Source: a virus. Taken from it: DNA of 59,460 nt. The position numbers and the translations under genes are program-made. The notes under the pieces are model-generated. The model saw only the letters and a list, made by a program, of their open reading frames with translations. It did not search any database and was not told the origin of the DNA. This document shows, one piece after another, positions 1 through 9,119 of the stretch (positions within the stretch are counted from its first letter, which is position 1; every line of letters starts with the position of its first letter). The stretch lies in IMG/VR virus record IMGVR_UViG_3300033148_005420, positions 1 to 59,460 of that record. One strand, written 5' to 3'.

Positions 1-114
1 CCAAGCAATCCGCAGCAAGAATACTTGTCACAAAATACCGGACAGGGAAATGTAATGGTGGGGGCTCAATTTCAGGATCGTCCGAAGAAACTGATTCAGT
101 AGCGCAGGCGTTCC
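1..114. repeat. Terminal direct repeat, left copy (114 bp)
   Basis: Bases 1-114 are identical to 59347-59460. The gene that begins at 778 stays open to base 1 and, when the ends are joined, finds a stop eight bases further on at 59339-59341. This is what a circular or terminally redundant phage genome looks like after assembly. Whether 114 bp is a true terminal repeat or an assembler overlap cannot be told from the sequence. Confidence 0.97.
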
Positions 115-778
115 CTGAGACGGTGTACTGAATATTATCAATACCAACCGGTCGCAGGTCAACACCTTCCTCTCTTAGGTCTGAATCACTCATGCAATTA
201 AAGACTCTCCAGAGGTAGCCACGCTTGCTTGTTTCGGCTTGGGCATGGTCAGTTGGGAACTCCATCTCCTCGACCACTGACAGGGCGGGGGTGGTGTAGA
301 CTATTACCCTTTGCCCTGGCTGGAACTCATCGTTGCTATCAATGATCGGCACCGCTGATTTTGATAGATAGTCAGGCCCGTTGCAAACTGCAATATCCAC
401 GGTGTTCTGTGCGGCTCCTTTGGTAACGGCTCCAGTAATGATAGCAACCATCAAACAGTCACCACAGCAAGGGCATGGTTTCTCTTCAGGCTCTTTGAGG
501 GGTGGCTCTTCTGTGCTGATGTAGATTTTAGATAACTTGTAATTCATTTCCACGCGGATCGTTACCAGGACTTCACCATGCTTGTAAAAAAAAGGGCCTG
601 CCTTCCCGGTCGGCAAGTTCCCAGGGGTGCTCTGTCCGTATCCTAGTGGAACTCTTGCACCCCGAAGGGCATGATCAAGCATTCCCAGTTTTTTACGGCC
701 GATTGGCTGGTACTGCGAAGTAATACTCCTATCTCCACTTTCAAGGATAATGGGGGATATCGGAGGGTGATAGCTCAT
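1..778 (-). CDS. Unknown protein in the late cluster, spanning the genome joint
   Basis: Start ATG at 778 overlaps the stop of the upstream gene (ATGA), so the two are probably translationally coupled. The frame is open to base 1 and, across the joined ends, stops at 59339-59341, giving 261 aa in all. It carries a compact cysteine group, CPCCGDC, at residues 102-108, which could bind metal, and no membrane segment. I do not recognise the family. Its position at the end of a run of overlapping virion genes suggests a minor tail or head protein, but this is inference from context only. Confidence 0.85.
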   Translation of the reverse strand, partial: MSYHPPISPIILESGDRSITSQYQPIGRKKLGMLDHALRGARVPLGYGQSTPGNLPTGKAGPFFYKHGEVLVTIRVEMNYKLSKIYISTEEPPLKEPEEKPCPCCGDCLMVAIITGAVTKGAAQNTVDIAVCNGPDYLSKSAVPIIDSNDEFQPGQRVIVYTTPALSVVEEMEFPTDHAQAETSKRGYLWRVFNCMSDSDLREEGVDLRPVGIDNIQYTVSGNACATESVSSDDPEIEPPPLHFPVRYFVTSILAADCL

Positions 779-2118
779 AGGCCTGTAGTGCTGTAGCTCT
801 CTCCGATACTCGCACTGTCTGACAGGCTATGTGATTGGCTTTCGCTGCTACCAAAACTTTCACTTGCTGAAGCGTTCATGGCCCCGATGATAGAGGCGAT
901 CAACTGTGACACCTGTTGCCCAAGCGTTTCGAGTATCTTCTCTCTCAAGTCGGCTTCGGCCTTAAAGCCCTCTATATTGATCCCGGCAACTTTCAGATCA
1001 ACTTCAATCTTTGCTAGGAGCTGCTGAAACTCAAAGTTAGCTTCAGCAAGCTTTGATTGTTGTTCAGTGGCTGCTGCGGATATTTCAGCTTTCCAGGTAT
1101 CAATTTCAAGCCCACGGATCTGGACTTTAGCTATGTTCTCGGCACCAGCCGCGTCAACATTAGCCCGGTACCCGTCCCACTCAGCAATATACTGGTCGTT
1201 CAACCCTTTGTTCTTTGAGGTGATCGCCTCAATACGGGCCTTAAATGCGCTTGCTTGTATTTCGATACCTTGCCACTTTGCAAGGTAAACCTGAATAGCT
1301 TGATCAACTGCACGGAATGCGAATTCAAATTCAACCTTAGCTGATTCTAGGGATCTGGCTTCCCAAGAATCCCATTCGCCAAGCATGACTTTTTCCAGCT
1401 CAACACCAAGAGTATGGACAAATTCTTTATTCCGTTGAGCTGTGCTGTAATCCTGTTCAGTGACAAGATTCAGGGCATCCTGATCAAGCTTATCTTGATT
1501 CTTGAACACCTCCGCAATGATAGCGGCCATTTGACCATCAGGTAAGCGGCAACCGTTCGCCCCGCCTGCGTGGACGGCATCCCTTAAAGCACTTGCTTGG
1601 TTGATTTTTCGCCTGTTTTGCTCCCGGTCTAAAAGGGCAGCATGAACAGCAGGGGTAAGACTGGTTCCGTTGGCAATGTCGTTAATGATTGAGGCAATTA
1701 AAACTAACCTCATTTCGCTACTGTAGGGTTCACCTGACCAGGAAAAAGACTCCTCCATGAGTTTTGGTGGGATAGGGTCAATGTAATCAAAGTCTAGGCT
1801 GCCATAGTTCTGTAACTGCGGCTTATTGGGCACGGACTTCGGCCACCGGCTATTCAGGACTAATTTGGCAAAACTTGGCGCTGTCGGAAAGGTGGTGGGG
1901 GTAACGTAGACTTTCTGCAATTCTGCTTCAACGTCTGCGAGGTCAAAATCCTTGGCAAGGTCGATCATCATCTTATGCAGATCGTCAATGGATTTAACTC
2001 TTTCCGCATAAGTGTTCTGCACGAAAGAAAAAACGTCCAGAACATCTCTACGAGGAATGCCAGGGTCAACCCCTATATCACTTGGTACTTGAGCAAACGC
2101 CCCTCTTAAGGTCACCAT
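775..2118 (-). CDS. Predicted virion structural protein with long coiled coil
   Basis: A 447-aa protein. Residues about 245-400 are rich in Ala, Glu, Lys and Gln with heptad-like spacing, indicating a long helical or coiled-coil region. The last 35 residues are a serine-rich tail (SESQSHSLSDSASIGES). There is no signal peptide or membrane helix. It sits between small structural genes with 0-4 base overlaps on both sides, downstream of the head genes. A tail or fibre-attachment role is likely from context; no family was recognised. Confidence 0.8.
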   Translation of the reverse strand: MVTLRGAFAQVPSDIGVDPGIPRRDVLDVFSFVQNTYAERVKSIDDLHKMMIDLAKDFDLADVEAELQKVYVTPTTFPTAPSFAKLVLNSRWPKSVPNKPQLQNYGSLDFDYIDPIPPKLMEESFSWSGEPYSSEMRLVLIASIINDIANGTSLTPAVHAALLDREQNRRKINQASALRDAVHAGGANGCRLPDGQMAAIIAEVFKNQDKLDQDALNLVTEQDYSTAQRNKEFVHTLGVELEKVMLGEWDSWEARSLESAKVEFEFAFRAVDQAIQVYLAKWQGIEIQASAFKARIEAITSKNKGLNDQYIAEWDGYRANVDAAGAENIAKVQIRGLEIDTWKAEISAAATEQQSKLAEANFEFQQLLAKIEVDLKVAGINIEGFKAEADLREKILETLGQQVSQLIASIIGAMNASASESFGSSESQSHSLSDSASIGESYSTTGL

Positions 2119-2649
2119 TTAAGCGCCTCCATTTGATATTCCAGCGGGCCTTTTTATAAACGACACGCTCAACCCTAATAAAGTAAAAGGTTGTTTTGTT
2201 TCTAAGCCTATAGCCCAAAATTCACCTTGTAGGCGACTGCCCACCGCAGCCCTAAAGCCCCTCTGATGGGGTGTGCAGCGGCTCCAGTGGTAAAAACCTT
2301 GATCACCCACAGGAGGTACATGAGAATCATGCAAACAACCTCCTGTATCAGGCTTGGTCAAAACCTCCATGCCATCGTACTTCCCCTTTAACGACGCATA
2401 GATGTAGTTGAGCTTTTTCAAGTGCCCCCTGACTCCAAAATCGGAAGTATTTAGGATAAGCCGGTAAACAATATCTGATTCATCGTCTTTGTCGCCATGG
2501 TTCAGTTGCCACACCCCGCCTTCATTAAATCCATAAGCGTACCCACTGGTTTCAACTAGCCCCAAGAATGGCCCAGGAGCGTACGAAAGCGTTGTGACAG
2601 CTTTACCACCTACCGGCCCAACACCACACTGAACAGTAAAAATAGGCAT
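2119..2649 (-). CDS. Predicted virion-associated protein
   Basis: A 176-aa globular protein with many aromatic and glycine residues and no membrane segment. Its stop abuts the next start and its ATG overlaps the stop of the PPC-domain gene, so it belongs to the same translational unit. I do not recognise it. The composition (beta-rich, Gly/Tyr/Trp) resembles small tail components. Confidence 0.75.
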   Translation of the reverse strand: MPIFTVQCGVGPVGGKAVTTLSYAPGPFLGLVETSGYAYGFNEGGVWQLNHGDKDDESDIVYRLILNTSDFGVRGHLKKLNYIYASLKGKYDGMEVLTKPDTGGCLHDSHVPPVGDQGFYHWSRCTPHQRGFRAAVGSRLQGEFWAIGLETKQPFTLLGLSVSFIKRPAGISNGGA

Positions 2650-4118
2650 TAGAACCAGTCTCCACGGTTAAATTCTGGGGACAGACAAGGGGGTGTCCCC
2701 GTTTGAGCGGTTATCACTGATCCCAGAGCAATTCCAACCTTGAGTTTCCCGGCTTGCTCGCTGGCACCAACCATCTTTACGTCAAGCTTCATGGCCGCAT
2801 TTAGCACATTACCTGGAACAGTATCAGCCCTGAGCATACAGGATAAACATAATTTACCTTTCAACCTGGCGGCGTTTGGCTGGGTAATCTCTCCGGTCAT
2901 ACCCAAGCCAAGAGCGGCCAATAATGCGGCGGGTTTGTGTTCGGCTGCTGCTGTCATGTTTGCAGCCAGAGACAACCCGCAAGATACTGAATTCGGCAGG
3001 GACTGTGTTGCCTTAAGGCTTATGTCCAGATCAAGACCACCTTCTAGTTTTGCCTCATTGGTCTCAGATTCACCACCTGTCAGAAAGCCAAGACTGAACC
3101 CAGCAACAAGGGCGGCTGTCTCGGAAAAATTAACATCAAGGGAATATTCATCTACTTCGTCAACGGCTGAATGGGCTGATATGTCCCCAGCCGTTTGTCC
3201 AAGACGACTGTCAAAAACAAGGATTTCACCAGCAATAGGGACGGAGTCATCTTCGGCGATTATCTGCGTTACCGGGTAGTCGGTAACATATATCTGGGCC
3301 TCACGGACACCCCTTGAGATATCAGCACCGGCTGAATGGAAATTATTGAGGATAACCTCGTCAAACTCAATGTCCTGGGGGAGGACCACGACTAATTGGA
3401 TATAGCCCCCGCCAACTTTATCGCCGGTCGTCGGGGAAAAAATGTCAAAATCTGATATCCAGGCATTGTTGATGTTGAGGTTTCCAGTTTTTGGCCCATA
3501 AGGGAGAAACGCTGAAAATGGTGTTATGTCTACAGTTTGTCCCGGTACCGACGCGTACGCATCCAGCATTGCCCAATTGAGCCTTGCTGTACCTTCTTCC
3601 GACCCGTAACCGCCAACAACTATTTTATATTCAACTCCCTGGGTAGCTTCAAAATTCAAAGCACTCCATGCCCCGCTTATCCCTCCGCCAAGCTCCTGAT
3701 CGTCGTTTTCAACAACCAGAGACAGTCCAAGCAAGGTATCCCCAAGATAAACAGCTAAAACAGTGTCTATTGCGCTGTTTTTCGTATCAAAGAAAACTGT
3801 ACCACTAGAGGGAGCTACCCATTTATACCACGCTGTAGCTGTTGTTCCGCTCTCGGCGTGGTCAGGCTCGTTGGTTTCTGTCGTAAATCCGGTATTATCG
3901 AGCTCTGATGCACCAGCTCCGCCTGTAAGCTCTGTTGCGGATGTAAAGTTGTCTGCTCCCGCTGCTTGAAGCCCACCAAAAGCGGTGCCTGGAAAAGCTA
4001 TCCTTTCGCTGGCCAGCGACAATTCTAATCTACGGATACCCGCTTGTGTTGCCGAACTAATTGCCGTGTAATTTTTGTATATCCTAAAAATCAGGCTCCG
4101 GGCCGTTACGTTGGACAC
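2649..4118 (-). CDS. Predicted virion protein with PPC-like domain and 20-residue repeats
   Basis: A 489-aa protein. Residues about 56-185 match the bacterial pre-peptidase C-terminal (PPC) beta-sandwich: DNFTSATEL, then EPDHAESG, AWYKWVAPSSGTVFFDT, LAVYLG and a closing YKIVVGGYG. PPC domains usually sit at the ends of secreted proteases and are thought to bind carbohydrate or protein surfaces. Residues about 330-485 hold about seven 19-21-residue repeats of alternating hydrophobic type (for example KLEGGLDLDISLKA, RLKGKLCLSCMLRA). No protease motif is present. Being in the tail cluster, a host-surface binding role is plausible. Confidence 0.75.
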   Translation of the reverse strand: MSNVTARSLIFRIYKNYTAISSATQAGIRRLELSLASERIAFPGTAFGGLQAAGADNFTSATELTGGAGASELDNTGFTTETNEPDHAESGTTATAWYKWVAPSSGTVFFDTKNSAIDTVLAVYLGDTLLGLSLVVENDDQELGGGISGAWSALNFEATQGVEYKIVVGGYGSEEGTARLNWAMLDAYASVPGQTVDITPFSAFLPYGPKTGNLNINNAWISDFDIFSPTTGDKVGGGYIQLVVVLPQDIEFDEVILNNFHSAGADISRGVREAQIYVTDYPVTQIIAEDDSVPIAGEILVFDSRLGQTAGDISAHSAVDEVDEYSLDVNFSETAALVAGFSLGFLTGGESETNEAKLEGGLDLDISLKATQSLPNSVSCGLSLAANMTAAAEHKPAALLAALGLGMTGEITQPNAARLKGKLCLSCMLRADTVPGNVLNAAMKLDVKMVGASEQAGKLKVGIALGSVITAQTGTPPCLSPEFNRGDWF

Positions 4119-4882
4119 TACAGCACCGCCGCCGCTGAAATCTCCACGGTAACCTCTGATACATCCACGGGCACGCCCATTGTTAATTGATTCCCGCTGG
4201 CCATGATTAGGTCACCCCCGCCAGCCTGGCCAGTGACCGAGCCATCAAAACGGACAGAAACTACGCTCGCACCTGTGATTACATTATTTGCGTACAATCT
4301 AAACGAGTTAGCGGCCAAAGCCTGCTTGGGCAAACCTCTCATGATCTCCGGGGCTGCTGTTTCTGGATCAATAGCACGGCGCAGGGTGTTCCCGACTAGA
4401 TCCCCAAAGTTTAAACCATTGGTTGGCTCTCCTGCGACAAAAGCGCCAGCATTTAATGTAATATCACAGATGCTTATTCCGGGTTCTGCTTGGTCTGCGT
4501 CCGAAGCCCTCGATTCGTTGAACAGTCGGATAGTTGCGTTCTGAAAAATACTCCTGAAGCACCCAGCAACGTCAAACTCCAATAGGTCAATATCCGATCC
4601 AGCAGCGAGCGTGGTAAAGCTGCCCGCAGGAACTTCCAGCTGCGTGGCCGAAGACGACAATACCTTGACCAGCTTGTTGCGATTCGGATCTCCAGAAGGA
4701 GTCAATGTTTTGACAAAAGCGTGTTGTTTGAAAATATCCAATCCAGATGAAGCGTTAATAGTATCAAGACCACCTGTCCCGTCACCGTCACCAAGACTGA
4801 TCCCGTTACTGATGAAATTGTTTCTCACGTCAAGATTCCACGTAAGCAAGGCGTGTTTGAGTCCTGTGGATGGTTTAATCAT
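4118..4882 (-). CDS. Predicted minor virion protein
   Basis: A 254-aa beta-rich protein that opens with a pattern (STGLKHALL near residue 5) seen in small phage structural proteins that begin STGLRN-LL. The last 100 residues contain FRLYANN and a stretch of alternating hydrophobic residues typical of a beta sandwich. Its stop overlaps the next start by one base. It probably decorates the head or tail, but the exact role is not visible. Confidence 0.7.
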   Translation of the reverse strand: MIKPSTGLKHALLTWNLDVRNNFISNGISLGDGDGTGGLDTINASSGLDIFKQHAFVKTLTPSGDPNRNKLVKVLSSSATQLEVPAGSFTTLAAGSDIDLLEFDVAGCFRSIFQNATIRLFNESRASDADQAEPGISICDITLNAGAFVAGEPTNGLNFGDLVGNTLRRAIDPETAAPEIMRGLPKQALAANSFRLYANNVITGASVVSVRFDGSVTGQAGGGDLIMASGNQLTMGVPVDVSEVTVEISAAAVL

Positions 4883-4886
4883 AGTA

Positions 4887-5843
4887 TTATACGGTAGATA
4901 TTATCAGCATGGATTCGTTGACGAGCATCATGCTGCCTTTTGTTTTCCCGCAATCTCGGGGTAAAGCGAATTTCTTATTTGTCAAATTCATGATTGTGCC
5001 GTCTGGAAAGCCAAAGACTGGCCCTTTAACGGTCATGAACACAGCTCCAAGGGCTGGAGACTCGAATCCAAGAGCAGCGGAATCGACTAGCCCTTGAACC
5101 TTGCAATACTCAACTGCTGGATAGTTCAATACCTTCCTAGATACCCATTTTCTACAATCAAGGCCGGACAAGAACCATATTGATTTATCATCAGAGACGT
5201 AAAGCCCTTCCTGGACGGAAGCCAACAGTCTTACAGATCCCTCGGCTGGCCAAATGTTCTCAAGCTCCCTCATTAGGATTTCCTGAGAGGGTTCAGAGTA
5301 AAAGACAGCCTGGCCGGTTGCAGAAATAACGCTCTTTCCATGCCGCTCGATGTGTCGCCCGAATGGGAGTCGGGCGTATTTTAAGGTATTGTCAGCGGCC
5401 ATCATCTCTGTTGAGTTCGGCCAACTAGTCAACTGATGATCTGTGGTAATAATACCCCTCTCTCGCTGGGTCGAGAACCAGTAATCCCCGGCCAGCTCAA
5501 ACCAGCTCAACCAATTGCTTGGGTACCTAATACGGGCAATCTCTGCAATGACCAGGGAACCCGTTGAATCAGGTCTAGCCTGCATGATTGCGGTGCCTAG
5601 GCCGTCGTCCTTATCACAGGCAAAAAGCAGGCCAGAAGGGGTGTTTACTGGGGAATGGCAAGATCCGCCCGCAAACAACTGCCGACTACCAAGGCGGGAG
5701 TAGAGTTCCCCGGCACGGCCAATCAGCATGTTGTTTGCCACCTGGAGACCGGCGACACCTGACCGTGGGTCAAAAGGGATCAGCTCAGGTTCAACAGTGT
5801 TTGCGATACCGGAAGAGCCGCTGTATAGACGGATTTTAGGCAT
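4887..5843 (-). CDS. Propeller-like tail or DNA-stabilisation protein
   Basis: A 318-aa protein with features of a widespread podovirus family: N-terminal ELIPFDPRSGVAGLQVANN, RAGELYSRLGSRQL, then repeated short beta segments with YWFSTQRERG, AVFYSEPSQE and GLYVSDDKSIWFLSG, a pattern like a seven-bladed propeller. Comparable proteins lie next to the gp4-type connector in P22-like phages and act in tail assembly or DNA retention. It follows the connector and coat genes here, which fits. Confidence 0.7.
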   Translation of the reverse strand: MPKIRLYSGSSGIANTVEPELIPFDPRSGVAGLQVANNMLIGRAGELYSRLGSRQLFAGGSCHSPVNTPSGLLFACDKDDGLGTAIMQARPDSTGSLVIAEIARIRYPSNWLSWFELAGDYWFSTQRERGIITTDHQLTSWPNSTEMMAADNTLKYARLPFGRHIERHGKSVISATGQAVFYSEPSQEILMRELENIWPAEGSVRLLASVQEGLYVSDDKSIWFLSGLDCRKWVSRKVLNYPAVEYCKVQGLVDSAALGFESPALGAVFMTVKGPVFGFPDGTIMNLTNKKFALPRDCGKTKGSMMLVNESMLIISTV

Positions 5844-5848
5844 GGTGG

Positions 5849-6394
5849 TTATTCGCCACTCAACTCGGATAATCCATGTCGGGTATTATCAGCTACGATT
5901 TTTAATCGCTCCAGGACTTCGACTCCCCCGTGATCGTCATAAAGCTTGTTCCGCTCAACCTCTTTAATCACACCTTTGACGTAGTGGAGGTATTCGACAG
6001 GCAGATGAAAAGTGAGCTGTTCGTTCGAGGATTGTAGGCCCAGTATGAACCACCCATCCATAACCTCACCTTCTTTGCTCCTGTGAGTCCAGAAGGCAAT
6101 ATTGGGCGACATTAAGCAGACGTTCACAAAGAGAATATGCCGAGCAGCGTACAGTTCGCTAAAGGTGTGATAACCGTCCGAGATTTCGCCTGGGTCTTTT
6201 GCGACTTTCGGTTCACCGAGAATCCATTTCTCGATTTCCTTACATTGTTTCAGTGTTTGGGCTGGCGCTAACAGCTCCCCTGATCTCGACAGATTGGATG
6301 CTAGCCCCGTTACTGTCTGGAAAATAGCCAGTCGGATTTCAATCTCTTGGTGGCGCTTGCCGTGAACCATAGCTGCTGTTGGTTTATCAGACAT
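5849..6394 (-). CDS. Phage conserved protein of the head-tail region
   Basis: A 181-aa protein with the segment SDGYHTFSELYAARHILF followed by MDGWFILG and FHLPVEYL, a pattern I recall from conserved phage proteins of unknown function (YHTF-ELY-HRH-LF, DGWF-VGI, YHLP). The conserved His, Asp and Trp residues could form an active or binding site, but no reaction is known to me. ATG at 6394 overlaps the end of a small zinc-ribbon frame. Confidence 0.7.
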   Translation of the reverse strand: MSDKPTAAMVHGKRHQEIEIRLAIFQTVTGLASNLSRSGELLAPAQTLKQCKEIEKWILGEPKVAKDPGEISDGYHTFSELYAARHILFVNVCLMSPNIAFWTHRSKEGEVMDGWFILGLQSSNEQLTFHLPVEYLHYVKGVIKEVERNKLYDDHGGVEVLERLKIVADNTRHGLSELSGE

Positions 6395-6533
6395 CCTTGA
6401 AAGCTCCCTTTTTCGTCTTAAAACAACCCGTACAGGTCACAGGATTACATAGTTCAACTCCAATCCCTACCGGCCATCTCTGACACTCAGGACAGGGTTC
6501 TTTTGGACTTTTCTCTTTTATCTCTTTTTGCAC
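6387..6533 (-). CDS. Possible small zinc-ribbon protein
   Basis: A 48-codon frame starting with GTG at 6533. It contains CPEC and CNPVTCTGC about 16 residues apart, five cysteines suited to one zinc site. It overlaps the 47-aa gene upstream in another frame, and its stop overlaps the next start. The ribosome binding site is weak. The cysteine pattern and the many similar small proteins in this genome argue for it. Confidence 0.42.
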   Translation of the reverse strand: MQKEIKEKSPKEPCPECQRWPVGIGVELCNPVTCTGCFKTKKGAFKDV

Positions 6534-6630
6534 TGGCTCTTTCCCGGATTTTCTTCAGTTTTTCGCTGTCTTCGGCTGACAGTGCGTCAGCCATTGTTAG
6601 GGCTGATCCTGATTGGGTTTGTTTTGTCAT
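6487..6630 (-). CDS. Small basic/acidic helical protein
   Basis: A 47-aa frame whose ATG at 6630 overlaps the stop of the connector gene (ATGA). The sequence is highly charged and helical (KKIRERASAKRDKREKSK near the C terminus). Start-stop coupling supports it. Function unknown. Confidence 0.5.
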   Translation of the reverse strand: MTKQTQSGSALTMADALSAEDSEKLKKIRERASAKRDKREKSKRTLS

Positions 6631-7310
6631 GTCATGAATTGGTCTTCATTAGCTTCCACGTTATACGCTGGAGCTGATTCTTTCAAGAAGATATCAAGGT
6701 TAGTTAAGGACTCGTTAAAAAACTGACGGTGTTTGCCTATATTATGCAATGAAGATCCTGCATCCTGATCAATGTCATTCCAAAAATGAATGGCTGGATA
6801 ATTGGTCAGCAATGCATACTGAAGATGCTCCGGTATTCCGTCTGGATTATCGTCATCTTTTACCATCTTTACTGGGTAGCGATAACCCGAAATATTGATT
6901 ACCTCTGACTCCGATGCTTGCCGGGAGTAATACAAAGTTTTCCCAGATAAACAATACGATACGACATTGCCAGTTTTGCTAAAATTTTGAGAATTATCTT
7001 TTCTAAACTTCAGCAAATCGTCGTAACGAGTCAGCATCTTGCCCGAGCCACCCCAGGCTTGCACCCCTCCGTTACGCTGGTACGTTAAAGGCATAACCAG
7101 CGAATTTTGTCCAGGGATGGTATTAACCTGGAATACCGTTTCAAGCAAAGGTAAAGGGGGGAGCGGTGGCACTCCATATCCCCGAGTGCCACCGCCTGCA
7201 ATGAACTCGACTCCACGATTGATCATGTCTTGAATACCTACCTTGTCCAGGCAACCACTGTTCAAGATACGATCAATTGCGTCAACTAATGACTTCAGAG
7301 TCTCAGGCAT
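6627..7310 (-). CDS. Head-tail connector, P22 gp4-like
   Basis: A 227-aa protein directly downstream of the coat gene. It opens with a helical segment that includes LVDAIDRILNSG, followed by beta-rich parts with LYYSRQASESEVINISGYR and a helical end with HLQYALLTNYPAIHFW, the layout of podovirus head-to-tail adaptors placed on the portal ring. The gene order coat, connector, propeller protein supports the call. The family assignment is by pattern and order, not by search. Confidence 0.65.
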   Translation of the reverse strand: MPETLKSLVDAIDRILNSGCLDKVGIQDMINRGVEFIAGGGTRGYGVPPLPPLPLLETVFQVNTIPGQNSLVMPLTYQRNGGVQAWGGSGKMLTRYDDLLKFRKDNSQNFSKTGNVVSYCLSGKTLYYSRQASESEVINISGYRYPVKMVKDDDNPDGIPEHLQYALLTNYPAIHFWNDIDQDAGSSLHNIGKHRQFFNESLTNLDIFLKESAPAYNVEANEDQFMT

Positions 7311-7312
7311 AA

Positions 7313-8290
7313 TTAAGCCGTTAAGCCAGAATGCATTGCATGTGCTGACCGGTCAGACGTTGTTAACACTCCTGTCCATCTGGTATTGGCAATAACATCA
7401 TCTGGCTTGGTAGCCGGATCGTTTGCAATCCATCTTGCAGGGGTAAAGTTAAAATCTTTATGGGCTCTGATTCTAATTTTATCCAGATTCATGGCGTAGA
7501 TATTACCGGTCGGGCACTGAGTATCCCAGACAAAAGGAATGCCGTCATGAGTAATGTTTTTAAAACCGGCCTCTAACATTACCTTGTCAACGAAACGTTG
7601 CTGTGGCTGCAAAGATCCCTTGTATTTATCATACAGAGCTTTTGTCCCTAGGATCAAGTTAGGGATAGACCCTGCTGAGTTTTCGGTGGTAGCGGCGGAA
7701 ATAATATCAGTCATGACAGCGTAACTGATAGCCTCAACGGTTGTTATCACGTTAGGAGACCATAGAGCCATATCGTCTTCAGCTATATTCCCGTAAGGGG
7801 TCGCTGAGGTGGCATTAAACAAGTCGGGCAACCCATCAAAGCCTCGCTGATCCGTAGAGGCGGACCTCGCCACGTACAGGCCTTTCCCCATAGCGTCACG
7901 GATTGTCTTCGCAATACTATTGAGTTTCTTCTGTACGAGGCTAACCATGGCTGCGTCGCCGGAATTCTGCTCTCTCTCGGTCAGCCCGATAGCATCTGAT
8001 GCAAAATACCCCGACCAATCAAAGGCTGCTGTGTTGATGATATCGTTATTGGTTCCCGGTATTGTAGTGGTTGCCCCGTATGTCCCGCTACTTACTGCGG
8101 CATATTCCAAGAATTCCAGTACTCTCTTTCCGCCGTCTACCGTTTCGCTGGCGGTAACAAGCGAAAGTTTGTTCTGTCCAGACCCGAGCAAACGATACAG
8201 CATTATGTTGCTTTTAAAATACAGGTCTTCAACTTTGTTTTTATCGTAGAAGTCGTTCGTTACGGCTTCAATCTGGTCAATCAGTGCCAT
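7313..8290 (-). CDS. Major capsid (coat) protein
   Basis: A 325-aa protein directly after a scaffold-type gene, as expected for a coat protein. Residues 1-40 form the N-terminal arm. The centre has long helices and loops (LVQKKLNSIAKTIRDAMGKG, RGFDGLPDLFNA) and the end has RIRAHKDFNFTPARW and TRWTGVLTTSDR, typical of HK97-fold coat proteins. About 325 residues is normal for the fold. No cleavage site is evident. Confidence 0.85.
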   Translation of the reverse strand: MALIDQIEAVTNDFYDKNKVEDLYFKSNIMLYRLLGSGQNKLSLVTASETVDGGKRVLEFLEYAAVSSGTYGATTTIPGTNNDIINTAAFDWSGYFASDAIGLTEREQNSGDAAMVSLVQKKLNSIAKTIRDAMGKGLYVARSASTDQRGFDGLPDLFNATSATPYGNIAEDDMALWSPNVITTVEAISYAVMTDIISAATTENSAGSIPNLILGTKALYDKYKGSLQPQQRFVDKVMLEAGFKNITHDGIPFVWDTQCPTGNIYAMNLDKIRIRAHKDFNFTPARWIANDPATKPDDVIANTRWTGVLTTSDRSAHAMHSGLTA

Positions 8291-8303
8291 GATGTGTTCC
8301 TAT

Positions 8304-9119
8304 TTAAGCCGCTCCCCGGAATGCAGCTAACCCGGATTCCATAAGTTGGGCTTTGTTTATTTTTTGGGGTTGTTCGGCCCCGGCTGGTACAGGTAGCTGT
8401 TGTCCACTAGCTCCAGTCACGCCTTTTGCGGGGTTCGATCCGCTTACTTGGGCCAAAGTTTCTGCCTTTCCTTTTTCGAAGGCTTCGGTTGCTGCGGTTT
8501 GCGCTAAAGCAGCGCTATTACTCGCCTGGATTTTGTAATATGCATCGTAATGATCCCGGATATAAGGGTCGACTTTAACCATCTCGTCAAGCTGCCCGGA
8601 ACTCATTAGCTGCTCAAACTCGGGGTTCTCAACAATGAACTGGTTATACAATGCTTGTTGATCTCTCTGGGCCAACTGGTCAGTAAAATCTTGTCCCTGT
8701 TTTTCCAGAGCGGACTGGTGCTGCCTTGAGGCCTGTTCACCAACTTTTGCTGCGGCAATATTTGCAAGCCGTGTTGACATTACCTTTTCGTCAATGGTGC
8801 CTGAATCAAACTCTTTGTAAACCTGCTGTTGATCGGCAGCAAAATCCTGCTGCTCCGCTGGCGGTACGGCCTGTTGCTGTTGGGCCTGCTGCATAGTCAT
8901 CATGTTTTCATTAAGAGCTGACAACTGCTGCTTCACCCCTCCTAGCTCTTCTGCCTGCTTACCATTAAATTGCTGCAAGTCTTGGTAACCTTTCTCAAGG
9001 CTCTCTAGACTGTCAAACTTTCCACCGGCGTACGTTCTTGACTCCGTGGTATCCTTATCGGGCACGGTCGTTTTCACTGTGGTATCCTTATCGGGCACAG
9101 CAGTACTTTCGGTTGTCAT
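8304..9119 (-). CDS. Scaffolding protein
   Basis: A 271-aa highly charged, Gln-rich protein placed just before the coat gene. Residues about 25-70 hold a motif common in phage scaffolds (FDSLESLEKGYQDLQ); residues 45-190 are predicted coiled coil. A basic C terminus would bind the coat protein. The N terminus repeats PDKDTT, encoded by a 20-bp direct repeat at 9046-9065 and 9079-9098 with a 33-bp period. It assembles the procapsid and leaves before packaging in related phages. Confidence 0.8.
   Translation of the reverse strand: MTTESTAVPDKDTTVKTTVPDKDTTESRTYAGGKFDSLESLEKGYQDLQQFNGKQAEELGGVKQQLSALNENMMTMQQAQQQQAVPPAEQQDFAADQQQVYKEFDSGTIDEKVMSTRLANIAAAKVGEQASRQHQSALEKQGQDFTDQLAQRDQQALYNQFIVENPEFEQLMSSGQLDEMVKVDPYIRDHYDAYYKIQASNSAALAQTAATEAFEKGKAETLAQVSGSNPAKGVTGASGQQLPVPAGAEQPQKINKAQLMESGLAAFRGAA

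Noticed and set aside
2740-3279. A 179-codon frame on the plus strand
   Set aside because: It lies entirely opposite the PPC-domain virion gene, has no SD and no recognisable motif, and the minus-strand gene overlaps cleanly with both neighbours.
5588-5967. Plus-strand frames of 79-83 codons around 5600-5970
   Set aside because: They oppose conserved late genes, mix frames over the gene boundary and lack RBSs.
9046-9098. Mobile element or target duplication at the 20-bp repeat
   Set aside because: The repeat encodes a duplicated PDKDTT in the flexible scaffold N terminus, an ordinary slippage product; no transposase is present in the window.
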